Source of the DNA: Vicugna pacos
Taxonomy: Eukaryota; Chordata; Mammalia; Artiodactyla; Camelidae
Direction: 5' to 3'
Assembly (NCBI RefSeq): GCF_048564905.1
Contig: NW_027328721.1
Location: forward strand, 40,010,870-40,074,869
Length of the DNA: 64,000 nt
Shown here: positions 1 through 12,020 of the stretch, piece by piece
Layout: each line of letters begins with the position of its first letter
Position numbering within the stretch: position 1 is the stretch's first letter
The notes under the pieces: generated by a model
Seen by the model: only the letters and a program-made list of their open reading frames with translations
Told to the model about the DNA's origin: nothing
Database searches by the model: none
Program-made: the position numbers and the translations under genes

Positions 1-132
1 TTCTGGAATCCTGAGCGAGGGGAGGTTCCACCAACGGTCGGCAGCGCATGGGTTCTAACGGAAAGCCTAAGCTCGTCTCCCCTGAGTGTTTTACTTATGT
101 CTCTGTGCCAGGGAATGCTAGGGGGTTTTGCA

Positions 133-140
133 GGATATCC
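133..140. other. Conserved 8-bp palindrome GGATATCC in each monomer (example)
   Basis: A perfect palindrome at monomer positions 113-120, shown here in the first complete unit. It is retained in most monomers and contains the EcoRV site gatatc. A genomic EcoRV digest should therefore give a 267-bp ladder. A protein-binding role is possible but not shown by the sequence. Confidence 0.8.
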
Positions 141-188
141 CAGTGACAGAGGCTGCCTCCCCAAGGTCAGGGAATTTATTTCTCGGAC

Positions 189-204
189 TTCCCCGAACAG
201 GGAA
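189..204. other. Conserved short inverted repeat TTCCC-N6-GGGAA in each monomer (example)
   Basis: Five-base arms with a six-base loop at monomer positions 169-184. They are kept in most copies, with occasional variants such as a ggccgga form near 18.86, 19.93 and 46.88 kb. The left half, ttccccgaa, also fits the general pattern TTC-N3-GAA. The arms are short, so stable cruciform formation on their own is unlikely. Confidence 0.6.
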
Positions 205-267
205 CAGCTGTGACTGAAGAGAGCTGCGTGGAGTTGTCTCTCGAGCTCCCCCACGCACTGACAATGT

Positions 268-275
268 TTCCGGAA
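268..275. other. Conserved 8-bp palindrome TTCCGGAA in each monomer (example)
   Basis: A perfect palindrome at monomer positions 248-255, just before the monomer boundary used here. It holds a central CpG and a TCCGGA restriction site. It contains CCGGAA, the core of ETS-type sites, in both orientations. Conservation across the array may reflect homogenisation alone. Confidence 0.7.
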
Positions 276-554
276 TCCTGAGCGTGGGGAGGTTCCACCA
301 ACGGTAGGCAGCGCGTGGATATTAACGGAAAGCCTAAGCTCGTCTCCCCTGAGGGTTTTCCTAAAGTCTCTATGCCAGGGAATGCTAGGGGTGTTTGCAG
401 GATATCCCCGTGACAGAGGCTGCCTCCCCAAGGTCAGGGAAGGTTTTTCTCGGACTTCCCCGAACAGGGAACACCTGTGACTGAAGAGAGCTGCGTGGAG
501 TTGTCTCTCGATATCCCCCAGGCACTGACAATGGTTCGGGAATCCTGAGAATGG

Positions 555-2140
555 GGAGGTTTCAACAACGGTCGGCAGCGCGTGGGTTCTAACGGAATGC
601 CTAAGCTCGACTCCCCTGAGGGTTTTCCTAATTTCTCTGGGCCAGGGAATGCTAGGGGGATTTGTAGGTTATGCCAGGGACAGAGGCTTCCTACCCAAGG
701 TCAGGGTAGGTATTTCTCGGACTTCCCCGAACAGGGAACACCTGTGACTGAAGAGAGCTGCGTGGAGTTGTCTCTCGAGCTCCCCCACGCACTGACAATG
801 GTTCCGGGATTCTGAGCGTGGGGAGGTTCCACCAACGGTTGGTAGCGCTTGGGTTTAACGGAATGCCTAAGCTCGTCTCCCCTGAGTGTTTTCCTAATAT
901 CTCAGTGCCAGGGAATGCTAGGGGTGCTTGCAGGATATCCCAGTGACAGAGGCTGCCTCCCCAAAATCAGGGCAGGTATTTCCCCGACTTCTCCGAACAG
1001 GGAACACCTGTGACTGAAGAGAGCTGCGTGTAGTTGTCTCCCGAGCTCCCCTACGCACTGACAATTGTTCCGGATTCCTGAGCGTGGGGAGGTTCCACCA
1101 ACGGTCGCAGCGCTTGTGTTCTAATGGAATGCCTAAGCTCGTCTCCCCTAAGGGTTTCCCTAATGCCTCTGTGCCAGGGAAAGCTAGGGGGGTTTCCAGG
1201 ATATCCCAGTGAAAGAGGCTGCCTCCACAAGTCAGGGAAGGTATTTCTCAGGCTTCCCCGTATAGGGAACACCTGTGACTGTATAGAGCTGCGTGGAGTT
1301 GTCTCTCTAGCTCCCCCACGAACTGACAATGTTTCCAGAATCCTGAGCGTGGGGAGGTTCCTCTAACGGTCGGCAGAGCGTGGGTACTAATGGAATGCCT
1401 AAGCTCGAATCCCCTGAGTGTTTTCCTAATCTCTCTGTGCCAGGGAATGCTAGGGGTGTTTGCAGGTTGTCCCAGAGACAGAGACTGCCTCCCCAAAGTC
1501 AGGGAAGTTATGTCTCGGACTTCCCCGAAGAGGGAACACCTGTGACTGAAGAGAGCTGCGTGCAGTTGTCTCTCGAGCTCCCCCACGCACTGACAATGGT
1601 TCCGGAATCCTGAGCGTAGGGAGGTTCCACCATCGGTCGGCAGCGCGTGTGTTCTAACGGAATGCCTAAGCTCGTCTCCCCTGAGGATTTTCCTAATGTC
1701 TCTGAGCCAGGGAATCCTCTGGGGGGTTTGCAGGATATCCCAGTGACAGAGGCTGCCTCCCCAAGTTCAGGGAAGGTATTTCTCGGACTTCCCCGAACAA
1801 GAAACTCCTGTGACTGAAGAGAGCTGCGTGGAGTTGTCTCTCGAGCTCCCCCACGCACTGACAATGGTTCCGGAATCCTGAGCGTGGGGAGGTTCCACCA
1901 ACGGTCGACAGCGCTTGGGTTTTAACGGAATGCCTAAGCTCGTCTCCCCTGAGGGTTTTCGTAATATCTCTGTGCCAGGGAAAGCTAGGGGGGTTTGCAG
2001 GATATCCCAGTGACAGAGGGTGCCTCCCCTAGCTAAGGGAAGTTATTTCTCTGACTTCCCCGAACAGGGAACACCTGTGACTGAAGAGAGCTGCGTGGAG
2101 TTGTCTCTCGAGCTCCCCCACGCACTGACAATTGTTCCGG
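555..2140. repeat. Transitional monomers, left flank of type A block
   Basis: About six monomers combine the type A marker ggaatgcct with B-like gtttgc or related forms, and with agtgacag, agtgaaag or agagacag in place of agtgtcag. Several are more irregular than the rest of the array, for example cagggacag near 680 and agtgaaag near 1,210. They look like older or less homogenised copies between the two subfamilies. Confidence 0.65.
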
Positions 2141-5100
2141 AATCTTGAGCGTGTGGAGGTTCCACCAAAGGTCGGCAGCGCGAGGGATCTAAAGGAGTGC
2201 CTAAGCTCGTCTCCCCTGAGTGTTTTCCTAATATCTCTGTGCGAGAGAATGCTAGGGGTGATTGCAGGATATCCCAGTGTCAGAGGCTGCCTCACCAAGT
2301 CAGGGAAAGTATTTCTCAGACTTCCCCGAACAGGGAACACCTGTGACTGAAGAGAGCTTCGTGGATTGTCTCTCGAGTTCCCCCAGCACTGACAATGGTT
2401 CCGGAATAATGAGCGAGGGGAGGTTCCACCAATGGTCGGCAGCGCGTGGTTAATAATGGAATGCCTTATGTCGTCTCCCCTGAGGGTTTTCCTAATGTCT
2501 CTGTGCCAGGGAATGCTAGGGGGGTTTGCAGGATATCCCAGTGTCAGAGTCTGCCTCCCCAAACTCAGGAAAGGTAAGTCTCTTGCTTCCCTGAGCAGCG
2601 AATTCCTTTGACTGTAGAAAGCTGCGTGGAGTTGTCTCTCGAGCTCCCACACGCACTGACAATATTTCCGGAATCCTGAGCTTTGGGAGGTTCCACCATC
2701 GGTCGGTAGCGCGTGGGTTCTAACGGAATGCCTTAGCTCGTCTCCCCTGCGGTTTTTCCAAATGTCTCTGTTCCAGGGAATGCTAGGGGTGATTGCAGGA
2801 TATCCCAGTGTCAGAGGCTGCCTCCCCCAATTCAGGGAAGGTATTTCTCGGACTTCCCCGAACAGGGAACACCTGTGACTGAAGAGAGCTGCGTGGAGTT
2901 GCCTCTCGAGCTCCCCCACGCACTGACAATGGTTCCGGAATCCTGAGGGTGGTGAGGTACCACCAACGGTCGGCAGCGCTTGGGTTCTAACGGAATGCCT
3001 AAGCTCGTCTCCCCTGATGTTTTTCCAAATGTCTCTGGGCCAGGGAATGCTAGGGTTAATTGCAGGATATCCCAGTGTCAGAGACTGCTTCCCAATTTCA
3101 GGGAAGGTATTTCTCGGGCTTCCCCGATCAGGGAACACCTGTGACTGAAGAGAGCTGCGTGGAGTTGTCTCTCGAGCTCCCCCACACACTGACAATGGTT
3201 CCGGAATCCAGAGGGTGGGGAGGTTTCACCGACGGTCGGCAGCGCGTGGGTTCTAACGGAATGCCTAAGCTCGTCTCCCCTGAGGGTTTTCCTAATGTCT
3301 CTGTGCCAGGGAATGCTAGGGGTGATTGCAGGATATCCCAGTGTCAGAGGCTGCCTCCCCAAGGTCAGGGAAGTTATTTCTCGGACTTCCCCGAACAGGG
3401 AACACCTGTGACTGAAGAGAGCTGAGTGGATTTGTCTCTCGAGCTCCCCCACGCACTGACAATTGTTCCGGAATCCTGAGCTTGGAGAGGTTCCACCAAC
3501 GGTCGGCAGCGCGTGGGTTCTAACGGAATGCCTTAGCTCGTCTCCCCTGAGGGTTTTCCTAATGTCTCTGTGGCAGGGAATGCTAGGGGTGATTGCAGGA
3601 TATCCCAGTGTCAGAGGCTGCCTCCCCAAGGTCAGGGAAGGTATTTCTCGGAATTCCCCGAACAGGGAACACCTGTGACTGAAGAGAGCTGCGTGGAGTT
3701 GTCTCTCGAGCTCCCCCAGGCACTGACAATGGCTCCGGAATCCTGAGCGTGGGGAGGTTCCACCAACGGTCGGCAGCACGTGGGTTCAAACGGAGTACCT
3801 AAGCTCGTCTCCCCTGAGTCTTTTCCTAATGTCTCTGTGTCAGGGAATGCTAGGGGTGATTGCAGGATATCCCAGTGTCAGTGGCTGCCTCCCCAAGTTA
3901 AGGGAAGTTATTTCTCGGACTTCCCCGAACAGGGAACACCTGTGACTGAAGAGAGCTCTGTGGAGTTGTCTCTCGAGCTCCCCCACGCACTGAGAATAGT
4001 TCCGGAATCCTGAGCGTGGGGAGGTTCCACCAACGGTCGGCAGCGCGTGGGTTCTAACGGAATGCCTAAGCTCGTCTCCCCTGAGGGTTTTCCAAATATC
4101 TCTGTGCCAGGGATTTCTAGGGGTGATTGCAGGAAATCCCAGTGTCACAGGCTGCTTCCCCATGGTCAGGGAAGTTATTTCACGGGCTTCCCCGAACAGG
4201 GAACACCTGTGACTGAAGAGAGCTGCGTGGAGTTGTCTCTCGAGCTCCCCCACACATTGACAATTGTTCCGGAATCCTGAGCGTGGGGAGGTTCCACCAA
4301 CGGTCCGCAGCGCCTGCATTCTAACGGAATGCCTAAGATCGTCTCCCCTGAGGGTTTTCCTAATGTCTCTGTGCCAGGGAATTCTAGGGGTGATTGCAGG
4401 ATATCCCAGTGTCAGAGGCTGCCTCCCCAAGGTCAGGGAAGTAATTTCTCGGGATTCCCCGAACAGGGAACACCTATGACTGAGGAGAGCTGCGTGGAGT
4501 TGTCTCTCGAGCTCCCCCACGCACTGACAATTGTTCCGGAATCCTGAGAGTGGGAAGGTTCCAACAACGGTCGGCAGCGCGTGGGATCTATCGGAATGCC
4601 TAAGGTCGTCTCCCCTGAGCTTTTTCCTAATATCTCTGTGCCAGGGATTGCTAGGGGTGATTGCAGGATATCCCAGTGAACGAGGCTGCCTCCCCAAGGT
4701 CAGGGAAGGTATTTCTCGGACTTCCCCGAACAGGGAACTCCTGTGACTGAAGAGAGCTGCGTGGCGTTGTCTCTCGAGCTCCCCCACGCACTGACAATTT
4801 TTCCGGAATCCTGAGCGTGCGGAGGTTCCACCAACGGTCGGCAGCGCGTGGGTTCTAACGGAATGCCTAAGCTCGTCTCCCCTGAGTATTTTCCTAATGT
4901 CTCTGTGCCAGGGAATGCTAGGGGTGATTGCAGGATATCCCAGTGACTGAGGCTGCCTCCCCAAGGTCAGGGAAGATATTTCTCGGGCTTCCCCGAACAG
5001 GGAACACCTGTGACTGAAGAGAGCTGCGTGGAGTTGTCTATCGAGCTCCCCCACGCACTGACAATGGTTACGGAATCCTGAGCGTGGGGAGGTTCCACCA

Positions 5101-8100
5101 ACGGTCGGCAGCGCGTGGGTTCTAACGGAATGCCTAAGCTCGTCTCCCCTGAGGGTTTTCCTAATGTCTCTGTGCCATGGAATGCTAGGGGTGATTGCAG
5201 GATATCCCAGTGTCAGAGGCTGCCTCCACAAGGTCAGGGAAGTTATTTCTCGGACTTCCCCGAACAGGGAACACCTGTGACTGAAGAGAGCTGAGTGGAT
5301 TTGTCTCTCGAGCTCCCCCACGCACTGACAATTGTTCCGGAATCCTGAGCTTGGGGAGGTTCCACCAACGGTCGGCAGCACGTGGGTTCTAACGGAATGC
5401 CTTAGCTCGTCTCCCCTGAGGGTTTTCCTAATGTCTCTGTGCCAGGGAATGCTAGGGCTGATTGCCGGATATCCCAGTGTCAGAGGCTGCCTCCCCAAGG
5501 TCAGGGAAGGTATTTCTCGGACTTCCCCTAACAGGGAAATCCTGTGACTGAAGAGAGCTTCGTGGAGTTGTCTCTCGAGATCAGCCACGCACTGACAATT
5601 TTTCCGGGGTCCTGAGCGTGGGGAGGTTCCACCAATTTTCGGCAGGGCGTGGGTTCTAACGGAATGCCTAAGGTCGTCTCCCCTGAGGGTTTTCCTAATG
5701 TCTCTGTGCCAAGGAATGCTAGGGGTGATTGCAGGATATCCCAGTGTCAGAGGCTGCCTCCCCAAGGTCAGGGAAGTTATTTCTCGGACTTCCGCGTACA
5801 GGGAACTCCTGTGACTGAAGAGAGCTTCGTGTATTTGTCTCACGAGTTCCCCCACGCACTGACAATGGTTCCGAAATCATGAGCGTGGTGAGGTTCCACC
5901 AACGGTCGGCAGAGTGTGGTTTCCAGCGAAATGCCTAAGCTCGTCTCCGCTGAATGTTTTCCTAGTATCTCTGTGCCAGGGATGATAGGGGTGATTGCAG
6001 GATATCCCAGTGTCAGAGGCTGCCTCCCCAAGTTCAGGGATGGTATTTCTCGGACTTCCCAGAACAGGGAACACCTGTGACTGAACAGAGCTGCGTGGAG
6101 TTGTCTCTCGAGCTCCCCCACGCACTGACAATGGTTCCGGAATCCTGAGCGTGGCAGGTTCCACCAAAGGTCGGCAGCGCGTGGGTTCTAACGGAATACC
6201 TAAGCTCGTCTCCCCTGAGGGTTTTCCTAATGTCTCTGTGCCAGAGAATGCTAGGGGTGATTGCAGGATATCCCAGTGTCAGAGGCTGCATCCCCAAGGT
6301 CAGGGAAGATATTTCTTGGACTTCCCCGTACAGGGAACACCTGTGACTGAAGAGAGCTGCGTGGAGTTGTCTCTCGAGCTCCCCCACGCACTGACAATGG
6401 TTCCAGTTCTTGAGATTGGGGAGGTTCCACCAACGGTCGGCAGCGCGTGGGTTCTAACGGAATGCCTAAGCTCGTCTCCCCTGAAGGTTTTCCTAACATC
6501 TCTGTGCCAGGGAATGCTAGGGGTGATTGCAGGAAATCCCAGTGTCAGAGGCTGCCTCCCCAAGGTCGGGGAAGGTATTTCCCAGGCTTCCCCGAACAGG
6601 GAACACCTGTGACTTAAGAGAGCTGCGTGGAGTTGTCTCTCGAGCTCCCCAACGCACTGACAATGGTTCCGGAATCCTGAGCGTTGGGAGGTTCCACCAA
6701 CGGTCGGCAGCGCGTGGTGTCCAGCGAAATGCCTAAGCTCGTCTCCCCTGAGGGTTTTACTAGTATCTCTGTGCCAGGGATGTTAGGGGTGATTGCAGGA
6801 TATCCCAGTGTCAGAGGCTGCCTCCCCAAGGTCAGGGAAGTTATTTCTCCGACTTCCACGAACAGAGAACACCTGTGACTTAAGAGAGCTGCGTGGAGTT
6901 TTCTCTCGAGCTCCCTCACGCACTGTCAATGATTCCAGAATCCTGAGCGTGGGGAGGTTCCACCAACGGTCGGCAGTGTGTGCGTTCTAACGGAATGCCT
7001 AAGCTCGTCTTCCCTGAGGGTTTTCCTATTGTCTCTGTGCCAGGGAATGCTAGGGGTGATTGCAGGATATCCCAGTGTCAGATGCTGCCTCCCCAAGTTC
7101 AGGGAAGTTATTTCTCGGACTTCCCCGTACAGGGAACACCTGTGACTGAAGAGAGCTGCGTGGATTTGTCTCTCGATCTCCCCGACGCACTGACAATGAT
7201 TCCAGAATCCTGAGCGTGGGGAGGTTCCAAGAACGGTCGGCAGCGCGTGGGTTCTAACGGAATGCATAAACTCGTCTCCCCTGAGCGTTTTCCTAATGTC
7301 TCTGTGCCAGGGAATGCTAGGGGTGATTGCAGGATATCCCAGTGTCAGAAGCTGCCTCACCAAAGTCATGGAAGCTATTTCTCTGGCTTCCCCAAACAGT
7401 GAACACCTGTGACTGAAGAGAGCAGCGTGGAGTTGTCTCTCGAGCTCCCCCACGCACTGACAATGGTTCTGGAATCCTGAGCGTGGGGATGTTCCACCAA
7501 CGGTCGGCAGCGCGTGGGTTCTAACGGAATGCCTAATCTCGTCTCCCCTGAGGTTTTTCCTAATGTCTCTGTGCCAGGGAATGCTAGGGGTGATTGCAGG
7601 ATATCCCAGTGTCAGAGGCTGCCTCCCCAATGTCAGGGAAATTATTTCTCAGACATCCACGAGCAGAGAACACCTGTGACTGTAGACAGCTGCGTGGAGT
7701 TGTCTCTCGATCTCCCCCACGCACTGACAATTGTTCCGGAATCCTGAGCGTGGGTTGGTTCCACCAACGGTCGGCAGCTCGTAGGTTCTAACGGAATGCC
7801 TAAGCTCGTCTACCCTGAGAATTTTCCTAATGTCTCTTTGCCAGGGAATGCTAGGGGTGATTGTAGGTTATCCCAGTGTCAGAGGCTGCCTCTCCAAAGC
7901 CAGGGAAGTTATTTCTCGGCTTCCCCGAACAGGGAACACCTGTGACTGAAGAGAGCTGCGTGGAGTTGTCTCTCGAGCTCCCCCACGCACTGAAAATGGT
8001 TCCGGAATCCTGAGCGTGGGGAGGTTCCACCAATGGTCGGCAGCGCGTGGGTTTTAATGGAATGCCTAAGCTCGTCTCCCCTGAGGGTTTTCCTAATATC

Positions 8101-10150
8101 TCTGTGTCAGGGAATGCTAGGGGTGATTGCAGGATATCCCAGTGTCAGAGGCTGCCTACGCATGGTCAGGGAAGTTATTTCTCGGACTTCCCCGAACAGG
8201 AAACACCTGTGACTAAAGAGAGCTGCGTGGAGTTGTCTCTCGATCTCCCCCACGCACTGACAATTTTTCCGGAATCCTGAGCGTGGGGAGGTTCCACCAA
8301 CGGTCGGCAGCACGTGGGTTGTAACGGAATGCCTAAGCTCGTCTCCCCTGAGGGTTTTCCTAATGTCTCTGTGCCAGGGAATGCTAGGGGTGATTGCAGG
8401 ATATCTCAAGTCAGAGGCTGCCTCCCCAAGGTCAGGGAAAGTATTTCTCTGACTTCCCCGAACAGGGAACACCTGTGACTGAAGAGAGCTGCGTGGAGTT
8501 GTCTCTCGAGCTCCCCCATGTACTGACAATGGTTCCGGAATCCTGAGCGTGGGGAGGTTCCACCAACGGTCGGCAGCGCTTGGGTTCTAACGGAATGCAT
8601 AAGCTCGTCTCCCCTGAGTGTTTTCCTAATGTCTCTGTGCCAGGGAATGCTAGGGGTGATTGCAGGATATCCCAGTGAACGAAGCTGCCTCCCCAAGGTG
8701 AGGGAAGATTTTTCTCGGACTTCCCCGAACAGGGAACACCTGTGAATGAACAGAGCTGCGTGGAGTTGTCTCCCGAGGTCCCCCACTCACTGACAATTTT
8801 TCCGGAATCCTGTGTGTGGGGAGGTTCCACCAACGGTCGGCAGCGCGTGGGTTCTAACGGAATGCCTATGCTCGTCTCCCCTCAGGGTTTTCCTAATGTC
8901 TCTGTGCCAGGGAATGCTAGGGGTGATTGCAGGATATCCCAGTGTCAGAGGCTGCCTCCCCAAAGTCAGGGAAGGTTTTTCTCGGACTTTCCCGAACAGG
9001 GAACACCTGTAACTGAAGGGAGCTGCGTGGAGTTGTCTCTCGAGCTCGCCCACGCACTGACAATGTTTCCGGAATCCTGAGCGTGGGGAGGTTCCACCAA
9101 CGGTCGTCAGCGCTTGGGATCAAACGGAATGCCTAAGCTCGTCTCCCCTGAGGGTTTTCCTAATGTCTCTGTGCCAGGGAATGCTAGGGATGATTGCAGG
9201 ATATCCCAGTGACCGAGGCTGCCTCCCCAAAGTCATTGAAGCTATTTCTCGGACTTCCCCGGACAGGGAACACCTGTGAATGAAGAGAGCTGCGTGAAGT
9301 TGTCTCTCGAGCTCCCCCACGCTCTGACAATGGTTCTGGAATCCTGAGCGATGGGAGGTTCCACCAACGGTCGGCAGCGCGTGGGTTCTAACGGAATGCC
9401 TAAGCTCGTCTCCCCTGAGGGTTTTCCTAATGTCTCTGTGCCAGGGAATGCTAGGGGTGATTGCAGGATATCCCAGTGTCAGAGGCTGCCTCCCCAATTT
9501 CAGGGAAGCTATTTCTCTGACTTCCCCGAACAGGGAACTCCTGTGACTGAAGAGAGCTTCGTGGATTTGTATCTCAAGTTCCCCCACGCACTGACAATTG
9601 TTCCGGAGTCCTGTGCGTGGGGAGGTTCCACCAACGGTCGGCAGATCGTGGGTTCTAACGGAATGCCTAAGCTCGTCTCCCCTGAGGGTTTTCCTAAGGT
9701 CTCTGTGCCAGGGAATGCTAAGGGTGATTGCAGGATATCCCAGTGTCAGAGGCTGCCTCACCAAGTTCAGGGAAGGTATTTCTCGGACTTCCCCGAACAG
9801 GGAACACCTGTGACTTAAGAGAGCTTCGTGGAGTTGTCTCTCGAGCTCCCCCATGCACTGACAATGGTTCCGGAATCCTGAGCGTGGGGAGGTTCCACCA
9901 ACGGTCGGCAGCTCGTGGGTTCTAACGGAATGCCTAAGCTCGTCTCCCCTGAGGGTTTTCCTAATGTCTCTGTGCCAGGGAATGCTAGGGGTGATTGCAG
10001 GATATCCCAGTGTCAGAGGCTGCCTCCCCAAGGTCAGGGAAGTTATTTCTCGGACTTCCCCGAACAGGGAACACCTGTGACTGAAGAGAGCTGCGTGGAG
10101 TTCTCTCCCGAGGTTCCCCACGCACTGACAATGGTTCCGGAATCCTGAGC
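2141..10150. repeat. Type A subfamily block, about 30 monomers
   Basis: Nearly every monomer here has ggaatgcct, ggggtgattgcagg and cccagtgtcagagg. Exceptions are scattered, such as gtgaac or gtgacc forms near 4,677, 8,678 and 9,211, and one gtttgc copy near 2,525. The gtgtcag change removes the in-frame TGA that gtgacag creates in one forward frame, so type A also shows long forward-strand open stretches; this is a consequence, not evidence of coding. One local pair is a two-monomer stretch near 3,240-3,660 that resembles 5,110-5,530, exactly 7 monomers (1,869 bp) later. The shared marker is tgagtggatttgtctctcg, at about 3,422 and 5,291. Confidence 0.8.
5900..6990. repeat. Pair of type A variants spaced three monomers apart
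   Basis: The rare string ccagcgaaatgcc occurs at 5,923 and 6,721 in place of the usual ctaacggaatgcc. In both copies it is followed by ctagtatctctgtgccaggg and a shortened gatg-tagggg segment that lacks two bases. The spacing is 798 bp, three monomers minus three bases. Shared rare changes plus a shared deletion mean these two monomers descend from one recent parent. The two in between differ. Confidence 0.65.
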
Positions 10151-12020
10151 GTGGGGAGGTTCCACCAATGGTCGTCAGCGCGTGGGTTCTAACGGAATGA
10201 ATAAGCTCGTCTCCCCTGAGCGTTTTCCTAATATCTCTGTGCCAGGGAATGCTAGGGGAGTTTGCAGGATATCCCAGTGACAGAGGCTGCCTCCACAAGG
10301 TCAGGGAAGGTATTTCTCGGACTTCCCCAAACAGGGAACACCTGTGACTGAAGAGAGCTGCGTGGAGTTGTCTCACGAGATCCCCCACACACTGACAATG
10401 GTTCCGGAATCCTGACAGTGGAGAGGTTCCACCAAAGGTCGGCAGCGCGTGGGTTCTAATGGAATGCCTAAGCTCTTCTGCCCTGAGGGTTTTCCTAATG
10501 TCTCTGTGCCAAGGAATGTTAGGGGGGTTTGCAGGATATCCCAGTGAAAGAGGCTGCCTCCCCAAGTTAAGGGAAGCTATTTCACGGACTTCCCCGAACA
10601 GGGAAAACCTGTGACTGAAGAGAGCTGCGTGGAGTTGTCTCTCGAGCTCCCCCAAGCACTGACAATGCTTCCAGAATCCTGAGCGTGGGGATGTTCCACC
10701 ATCGGTCGGCAGCGCGTGGGTTCTAACGGAATGCCTAAGTTCGTCTGCCCTGAGGGTTTTCCTAATGTCTCTGTGCCAGGGAATGCTATGGGGGTTTGCA
10801 GGATATCCCAGTGACAGAGGCTACCTCCCCAAGGTCAGGGAAGTTATTTCTCGGACTTCCCCGAACTGGGAACACCTGTGACTGAAGAGAGATGCGTGGA
10901 GTTGTCTCTCGAGCTCCCCCACGCACTGACAATGTTTCCGGAATCCTGAGCGTGGGGAGGTTCCACCAACGGTCGTCAGCGCGTGGGTTCTAACGGAATG
11001 CCTAAGCACGCCTCCCCTGAAAGTTTTCCTGATGTCTCTGTGCCAGAGAAACCTAGGGGGGTTTGCAGGATATCCCAGAGACAGAGGCTGCCTCCCCAAG
11101 GTCAGGGAAGGTATTTCTCGGACTTCCCCGAACAGGGAACACCTGTGACTGAAGAGAGCTGCATGGAGTTGTCTCTCGAGTTCCCCACGCACTGACAATA
11201 TTTCCGGAATCCTGAGCGTGGGGAGGTTCCACCAACTGTCGGCAGCGCGTGGGTTCTAACGGAATGCCTAAGCTCGTCTCCCGTGAGGGTTTTCCTAATT
11301 TCTCTGTGCCAGGGAACGCTAGGGGTGTTTGCAGGATATCCCAGTGACAGAGGCTGCCTCCCCAAGGTCAGTGAAGGTATTTCTCGGACTTCCCCGAACA
11401 GGGAACACCTGTGAATGAAGAGAGCTGCATGTAGTTTTCTCTCGAGCTCCCCCACGCACTGACAATTTTTACGGAATCCTGAGCGTGGGGAGGTTCCACC
11501 AACGGTCGGCAGCGCGTGGGTTCTAACGGAATGCCTGAGCTAGTCTCCCCTGAGGGTTTTCCTTATGTCTCTGTGCCAGGGAATGCTAGGGGGGTTTGCA
11601 GGATATCCCAGAGTCAGAGGCTGCCTCCCCAAGGTCAGGGAAGGTATTTTTCGGACTTCCCCGAACAGGGAACACCTGTGACTGAAGAGAGCTGCATGGA
11701 GTTGTCTCTCGATTTCCCCCACGCACTGACAGTTTTTCCGGAATCCTGAGCGTGGGGAGGTTCCACCAACGGTCGGCAGCGCGTGGGTTCTAACGGAATG
11801 CTTATGCTCGTCTCCCCTGAGGGTTTTCCTAATGTCTCTGTGCCAGGGAATGCTAGGGGTGTTTGCAGGATATCCCAGAGACAAAGCTGCCTCCCCAAGA
11901 TCAGGGAAGCTATTTCTCGGACTTCCCCGAAGAGGGAACACCTGTGACTGAAGAGAGCTGCGTGGAGTTGTCTCTCGAGCTCCCCCATACACTGACAATG
12001 TTTCTGGAATCCTGAACGTG
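10151..12020. repeat. Transitional monomers, right flank of type A block
   Basis: About seven monomers keep ggaatgcct but have gtttgc with agtgacag, agtgaaag, agagacag or agagtcag. The last one, near 11,757, has ggaatgctt, and by 12,061 the marker is ggaaagcct. This mirrors the composition of 555-2,140 on the other side of the type A block. The stretch 10,222 to about 11,710 is the partner of the island at 14.5-16.0 kb. Confidence 0.75.

Larger units (their letters stand above)
21..287. repeat. First complete monomer (reference unit for phase)
   Basis: Monomer position 1 is set at the g of ggaggttcca. Landmarks in the consensus are: cggtcggcagcgcgtggg at about 15-32; the subfamily marker aaagcct or aatgcct at 41-47; gatatc at 114-119; the subfamily marker agtgacag or agtgtcag at 122-129; ttcccc followed by gaacaggg at 169-182; ctcgag overlapping gagctc at 220-228; and ttccggaa at 248-255. 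This copy carries all of them with a few private changes, for example catggg where the consensus has cgtggg. I found no clear internal sub-repeat, so the 267-bp unit does not look like an obvious multiple of a shorter ancestor. The phase choice is arbitrary. Confidence 0.95.
1..554. repeat. Left-edge type B-like monomers
   Basis: The first partial and two complete monomers carry ggaaagcct. The first has ggttttgc and agtgacag, and the second has gtgtttgc and cgtgacag. These markers match the type B monomers that dominate from 12 kb onward, not the type A monomers of 2.1-10.2 kb. This places B-like sequence on both sides of the A block. Confidence 0.7.

Noticed and set aside
169-204. A STAT-like or ETS-like site as a functional promoter element
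   Set aside because: ttccccgaa and ccggaa match very loose patterns by composition; repetition 240 times reflects the array, and nothing else suggests a promoter.
21-287. Monomer built from two or three shorter ancestral repeats
   Set aside because: Only short words such as ggttcc, tctc and ctccc recur within the unit; I found no colinear internal match.
582-815. Many 60-120-codon forward ORFs repeated once per monomer
   Set aside because: They are the same monomer frame recurring every 267 bp, ending at the conserved tga in the segment after ttccgga. Many need a non-ATG start. They are shadows of the repeat.
3840-5855. A 671-codon antisense ORF as a coding gene in the type A block
   Set aside because: Same cause as above; it begins and ends in mid-array where single mutations happen to create or remove stops.
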